From contig NZ_QGTR01000003.1 of NCBI RefSeq assembly GCF_003182275.1, positions 62,001 to 126,000 on the forward strand: DNA of 64,000 nt. The letters run 5' to 3'. The notes under the pieces were generated by a model. That model searched no databases and was not told the DNA's origin. It worked only from the letters and a program-made list of their open reading frames with translations. Made by a program: the position numbers and the translations under genes. The DNA comes from Hoeflea marina (GTDB lineage Bacteria > Pseudomonadota > Alphaproteobacteria > Rhizobiales > Rhizobiaceae). The stretch's first letter is position 1. Each line of letters opens with the position of its first letter. Below are positions 61,253 to 64,000 of this stretch, in pieces.

Positions 61253-62461
61253 ATGCGCCAAACCAAGCAGAATCCAGGGCAGCTCAATTCCATGGGGTAT
61301 GCCCCGATCCCCGGCAGCATCGCCGAATTCCGCGGCGCGACCAAGCTGTTCGGCGAGGTCGTGGCGGCCGACCATATCGATCTCGCCATCTTCAAGGGCG
61401 AGTTCCTCTCCTTCCTGGGCCCGTCCGGCTGCGGCAAGACCACCGCCCTGAGAATGCTGGCCGGATTCGAAACTCCCAGCCGGGGCGACGTGCTGATCGA
61501 CGGCGACCGGGTCAACGACATGCCGCCGCACCGCCGGCCGGTGAACATGGTGTTCCAGCACTATGCCCTGTTTCCGCATCTCAACGTGTTCGACAACATC
61601 GCCTACGGGCTCAGGCAGCGCAGACCCAGGCCCGGGGCGTCCGAAATCGCGACAAAGGTGGAACGCACGCTCGAGACCGTCCGGCTGCCGGGCTACGGCA
61701 AGCGCCGGATCTGGGAAATGTCGGGCGGCCAGCAGCAGCGGGTGGCGCTGGCCAGGGCGCTGGTCAACGAACCCAAGCTGCTGCTGCTCGACGAGCCGAT
61801 GGCGGCGCTCGACCGCAAGCTGCGCCGGGAAATGCAGATCGAGCTGCAGACCCTGCAGCGCCAGCTCGGCATCACCTTCGTGCTGGTGACGCACGATCAG
61901 GAAGAAGCCCTGTCGATGAGCGACCGCATCTGCCTGATGCGCGGCGGCAGGATTGTGCAGATCGGCTCGCCGCGATCGCTTTATGATGAGCCGGCGAGCC
62001 GATATGTCGCCGATTTCGTCGGCAAGTCGAATTTCTTCGAGGGCCGCCTGAGCGGCCGCTCGGCGGGGATCGGCAGCGTGGAGACCAGATCAGGCATGCT
62101 GCTGTCGGGGCGAACCGTCGGCGATTTCGCCGAAGGCCAGACGGTCGCCGTGAGCATCAGGCCGGAGCAGTGCCTGCTTTCGCAATCCGAACCGGGCGAA
62201 GCCGCGGCCGGGGCCACGCGGATCAAGGTGCGGATCCGTAACCGCATCTTCCTGGGCGAGCACACCGAATACCTGGTCGAGAGCGGAGGCATGGGCGAGT
62301 TTCTCGTCCATGTGTCGCGCCAGGCGGACGCAATGTCGGGCGCATTCGAAGCCGGCGAAGAGGCCTGGGCGAGCTGGCCGCGGGAGGCGGCCATCGTCCT
62401 TGAGAACGATGCAACCAGTGAACCACCAAAAAAGGGGAATGAGCATGTCGAGGAAAAGTGA
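61253..62461 (+). CDS. potA: spermidine/putrescine-type ABC transporter ATPase (PotA-like)
   Basis: A 402-residue ATPase. Walker A is GPSGCGKTT, the Q-loop region is NMVFQHYALFPH, the signature is SGGQQQRVALA, and the Walker B is LLLLDEPM with the H-loop THDQEEA. The C-terminal TOBE domain (about 290-400) is typical of Pot/spermidine and related importers. ATG 61253 has AGGAG about nine bases upstream; the frame is open far upstream but has no homology there. It energises import with the downstream binding protein and permease, overlapping the next gene's start. Confidence 0.9.
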   Translation: MRQTKQNPGQLNSMGYAPIPGSIAEFRGATKLFGEVVAADHIDLAIFKGEFLSFLGPSGCGKTTALRMLAGFETPSRGDVLIDGDRVNDMPPHRRPVNMVFQHYALFPHLNVFDNIAYGLRQRRPRPGASEIATKVERTLETVRLPGYGKRRIWEMSGGQQQRVALARALVNEPKLLLLDEPMAALDRKLRREMQIELQTLQRQLGITFVLVTHDQEEALSMSDRICLMRGGRIVQIGSPRSLYDEPASRYVADFVGKSNFFEGRLSGRSAGIGSVETRSGMLLSGRTVGDFAEGQTVAVSIRPEQCLLSQSEPGEAAAGATRIKVRIRNRIFLGEHTEYLVESGGMGEFLVHVSRQADAMSGAFEAGEEAWASWPREAAIVLENDATSEPPKKGNEHVEEK

Positions 62462-63605
62462 CTTCATATCTCGCGAAAAGTTCATGCAGGAGCTTCGGCG
62501 CCTCGAGAAGGGCTCGGTCACGCGCCGCCACTTTCTCGGCGTGACGGGCCTCGGCGCGGCGGCTGCCGTGCTGGGTGCGACCATGCCGGGCCTGATGCCG
62601 CGGCGCGCCTTCGCCGCAGGCGACATAGGCGATCGCGTCGTTCTCGCCACCTGGCCGAACTATCACGATCCGGCGAATTTCGAGGCCTTCACCGCGGCCA
62701 CGGGCGCGGCCGTGCAGGTCAATGTCTTCGGCTCTAACGAGGAAATGCTGGCCAAGCTCCAGGCCGGCGGCAGCGGCTGGGACGTGTTCGTGCCCACCAA
62801 CTACACCATCACCACCTATGTCGACGCGGACCTGATCGTGCCGATCGACACCGCCCGCGTGCCCAACTACGACCCGGCGGCCTTCGAGGCGCGGTTTGCC
62901 GCCCCCGGCACGGTGGACGGCAAGCTCTACGCCCTTTCCAAGAACTGGGGCACGACCGGCTTCTGCGTGAACTCAAAGCACACCGGCGGTGTCAAGGTCG
63001 AGACCTGGAAGCAGTTCTGGAACATGACGATGGACGGATTCTCGGGCCGCACCATGGTTCACGACTACCAGCTGACCACCATCGGCAATGCGCTCAAGTA
63101 TTTCGGCTATTCCTTCAACTCGATCGACCCGAAGGAACTTGCTGACGCCGAGAAACTGCTCATCGACGCCAAGCCGCATCTCTTCGCGATCAATTCGGAC
63201 TATCAGCCATCGATGCGCAACGAGGACGCCTGGATGTCGATGTGCTGGACCGGAGACGGCAAGCAGCTGCACACCGACCTCCCCGAAATCGAGTTCGTCA
63301 TCGGCCGCGAAGGCGGCGAGATCTGGAGCGATTTCTATGCCATTCCGAAAGGCGCTCCGCACCTTGATGCAGCCTATGCGCTGATCGACTTCCTGATGAC
63401 GCCGGACATCAACAAGAAGGAAGCGCTGGCACACGGCTATCCGGTCGCCGATTCGCGCGTCAACGCGATGCTGCCGCCCGAGCTGCTCAACGACCCGATC
63501 CTCTATCCGGCAGCCGACCTGCTGAGTTCGCTGGAGTTCGGCGCCGCCGCGACGCTCACCGACCCCAACCGCGCCGAACTGATGGCCCGGTTCAAGTCGG
63601 CCTGA
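62445..63605 (+). CDS. potD: Tat-exported polyamine-type substrate-binding protein (PotD-like)
   Basis: A 386-residue periplasmic binding protein with an N-terminal twin-arginine signal, TRRHFLGVTGLGAAAAVLGATMPG, so it is exported folded. The mature part has the spermidine/putrescine binding fold: VLATWPNYHDPANFEAFTAATGAAVQVNVFGSNEEMLAKLQAGGSGWDVFVPTNYT, and a YALSKNWGTTGFCVNSKHTG block. ATGs 62439 and 62445 are both possible; GGGG at about seven bases favours 62445. It overlaps the end of the ATPase gene by 17 bases. The true ligand may be a polyamine or similar cation. Confidence 0.9.
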   Translation: MSRKSDFISREKFMQELRRLEKGSVTRRHFLGVTGLGAAAAVLGATMPGLMPRRAFAAGDIGDRVVLATWPNYHDPANFEAFTAATGAAVQVNVFGSNEEMLAKLQAGGSGWDVFVPTNYTITTYVDADLIVPIDTARVPNYDPAAFEARFAAPGTVDGKLYALSKNWGTTGFCVNSKHTGGVKVETWKQFWNMTMDGFSGRTMVHDYQLTTIGNALKYFGYSFNSIDPKELADAEKLLIDAKPHLFAINSDYQPSMRNEDAWMSMCWTGDGKQLHTDLPEIEFVIGREGGEIWSDFYAIPKGAPHLDAAYALIDFLMTPDINKKEALAHGYPVADSRVNAMLPPELLNDPILYPAADLLSSLEFGAAATLTDPNRAELMARFKSA

Positions 63606-63621
63606 CGGAGGCGTGAAGACC

Positions 63622-64000
63622 ATGCGACCACAGGCGCGAAACTGGCTGTTGCTGGCACCGGCGGGAGCCTGGTTCCTGTTCATGCTGGTGCTGCCGCTTG
63701 TGGTCGTGCTGGTCTTCAGCTTCGGAGAGCGGGGGCCGGCCGGCGGCTATGTCCCTGCCTTCACGCTCGAGCAGTATCTCAACCTTCCCGCCCGCTGGAC
63801 CGCGTTCAAGAACACGCTGACGCTGGCGCCCGTCGGCACAATGCTGGCGCTGCTGATTGCCTATCCGCTGGCTTATTTCCTTGCCGTCCGCGCCAATCCG
63901 AAGTGGCGGATGATGCTGCTGATCCTGGTCATCGTGCCGTTCTGGACCAGCATCCTGATCCGCAGCTACGCCTGGATCTTCATTCTCGGCGGCCGCGGGA
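63622..64000 (+). CDS. potB: polyamine-type ABC transporter permease PotB-like (truncated by window)
   Basis: The first 126 codons of a permease, cut by the window end. It begins MRPQARNWLLLAPAGAWFLFMLVLPLVVVLVFSF, a cytoplasmic Arg start and the first helix; SFGERGPAGGYVPAFTLEQYLNLP and NTLTLAPVGTMLALLIAYPLAYFLAVRANPKWRM follow, characteristic of the PotB/C first permease. The ATG at 63622 has a GGAGG about ten bases upstream. It continues the operon with the ATPase and binding protein; a second permease (PotC) is expected downstream. Confidence 0.88.
   Translation, partial: MRPQARNWLLLAPAGAWFLFMLVLPLVVVLVFSFGERGPAGGYVPAFTLEQYLNLPARWTAFKNTLTLAPVGTMLALLIAYPLAYFLAVRANPKWRMMLLILVIVPFWTSILIRSYAWIFILGGRG

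Noticed and set aside
1-64000. CRISPR array, prophage, insertion sequence, tRNA or rRNA gene
   Set aside because: No regular spacer repeats, transposase or integrase motifs, or RNA gene signatures were seen. The S24 repressor-like gene is alone.

Overview
The window is GC-rich, densely coded chromosomal DNA from an alphaproteobacterium, most likely of the order Hyphomicrobiales (Rhizobiales) and close to Rhizobiaceae or Hoeflea. This rests on gene content: a PodJ-like polarity protein, an SSS-type sensor kinase paired with a LuxR-type regulator, the Lhr/ligase DNA-damage cluster, and a rhizobial-style fad operon behind a MerR regulator. Four copies of a roughly 105 bp double-palindrome repeat resembling the rhizobial RIME1 element also support it. 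No rRNA, tRNA, phage, insertion sequence or CRISPR was seen. The last gene is cut by the window edge.

Region by region. 1-13.4 kb holds housekeeping genes: galE, a class I/II aminotransferase, mscL, a giant SSS-PAS-histidine kinase-receiver protein tail to tail with a LuxR-type response regulator, a secreted small protein, a DUF952 protein, pyrD, a MATE exporter, a diguanylate cyclase without a canonical I-site, and a histone-deacetylase-like hydrolase. 13.5-20.9 kb is a DNA-repair cluster of ATP-dependent ligase, metallo-beta-lactamase exonuclease, Lhr-type helicase and PdeM phosphoesterase; it is split into two divergent halves by a TPR-methyltransferase gene. 21.1-27.6 kb carries a TauE/SafE exporter with a TIGR02186 partner, a PodJ-like protein and a MerR regulator. 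27.9-34.4 kb is a fatty-acid beta-oxidation operon (two acyl-CoA dehydrogenases, thiolase, FadB) ended by a hairpin.

34.5-40.5 kb is a mixed set: an HCCA-isomerase/DsbA-like protein, a LexA-like S24 regulator, a TerB-like protein, a sterol-desaturase-family hydroxylase, a periplasmic binding protein and a family 2 glycosyltransferase whose reading frame appears broken. 40.6-43.4 kb is a tight four-gene operon (PqqD-like recognition protein, lasso-peptide B2-like protease, HPr-kinase-like protein, nucleotidyltransferase) of the kind found in lasso-peptide clusters. Neither a macrolactam synthetase nor a convincing precursor is visible. This is the most unusual part of the window.

43.9-57.3 kb is catabolic and transport: a 3-dehydroshikimate-dehydratase-like enzyme, a Gfo/Idh/MocA oxidoreductase and a TctABC transporter with a LysR regulator, then a second LysR, an amidase/hydantoinase-type hydrolase, a TRAP transporter and a RidA protein. 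In both transporter operons a strong stem-loop follows the binding-protein gene, which would let the binding protein be made in excess. 57.5-64 kb holds a CHASE-PAS-GGDEF-EAL protein, a LuxR regulator, and a divergent polyamine-type ABC transporter (ATPase, Tat-exported binding protein, permease running off the end).
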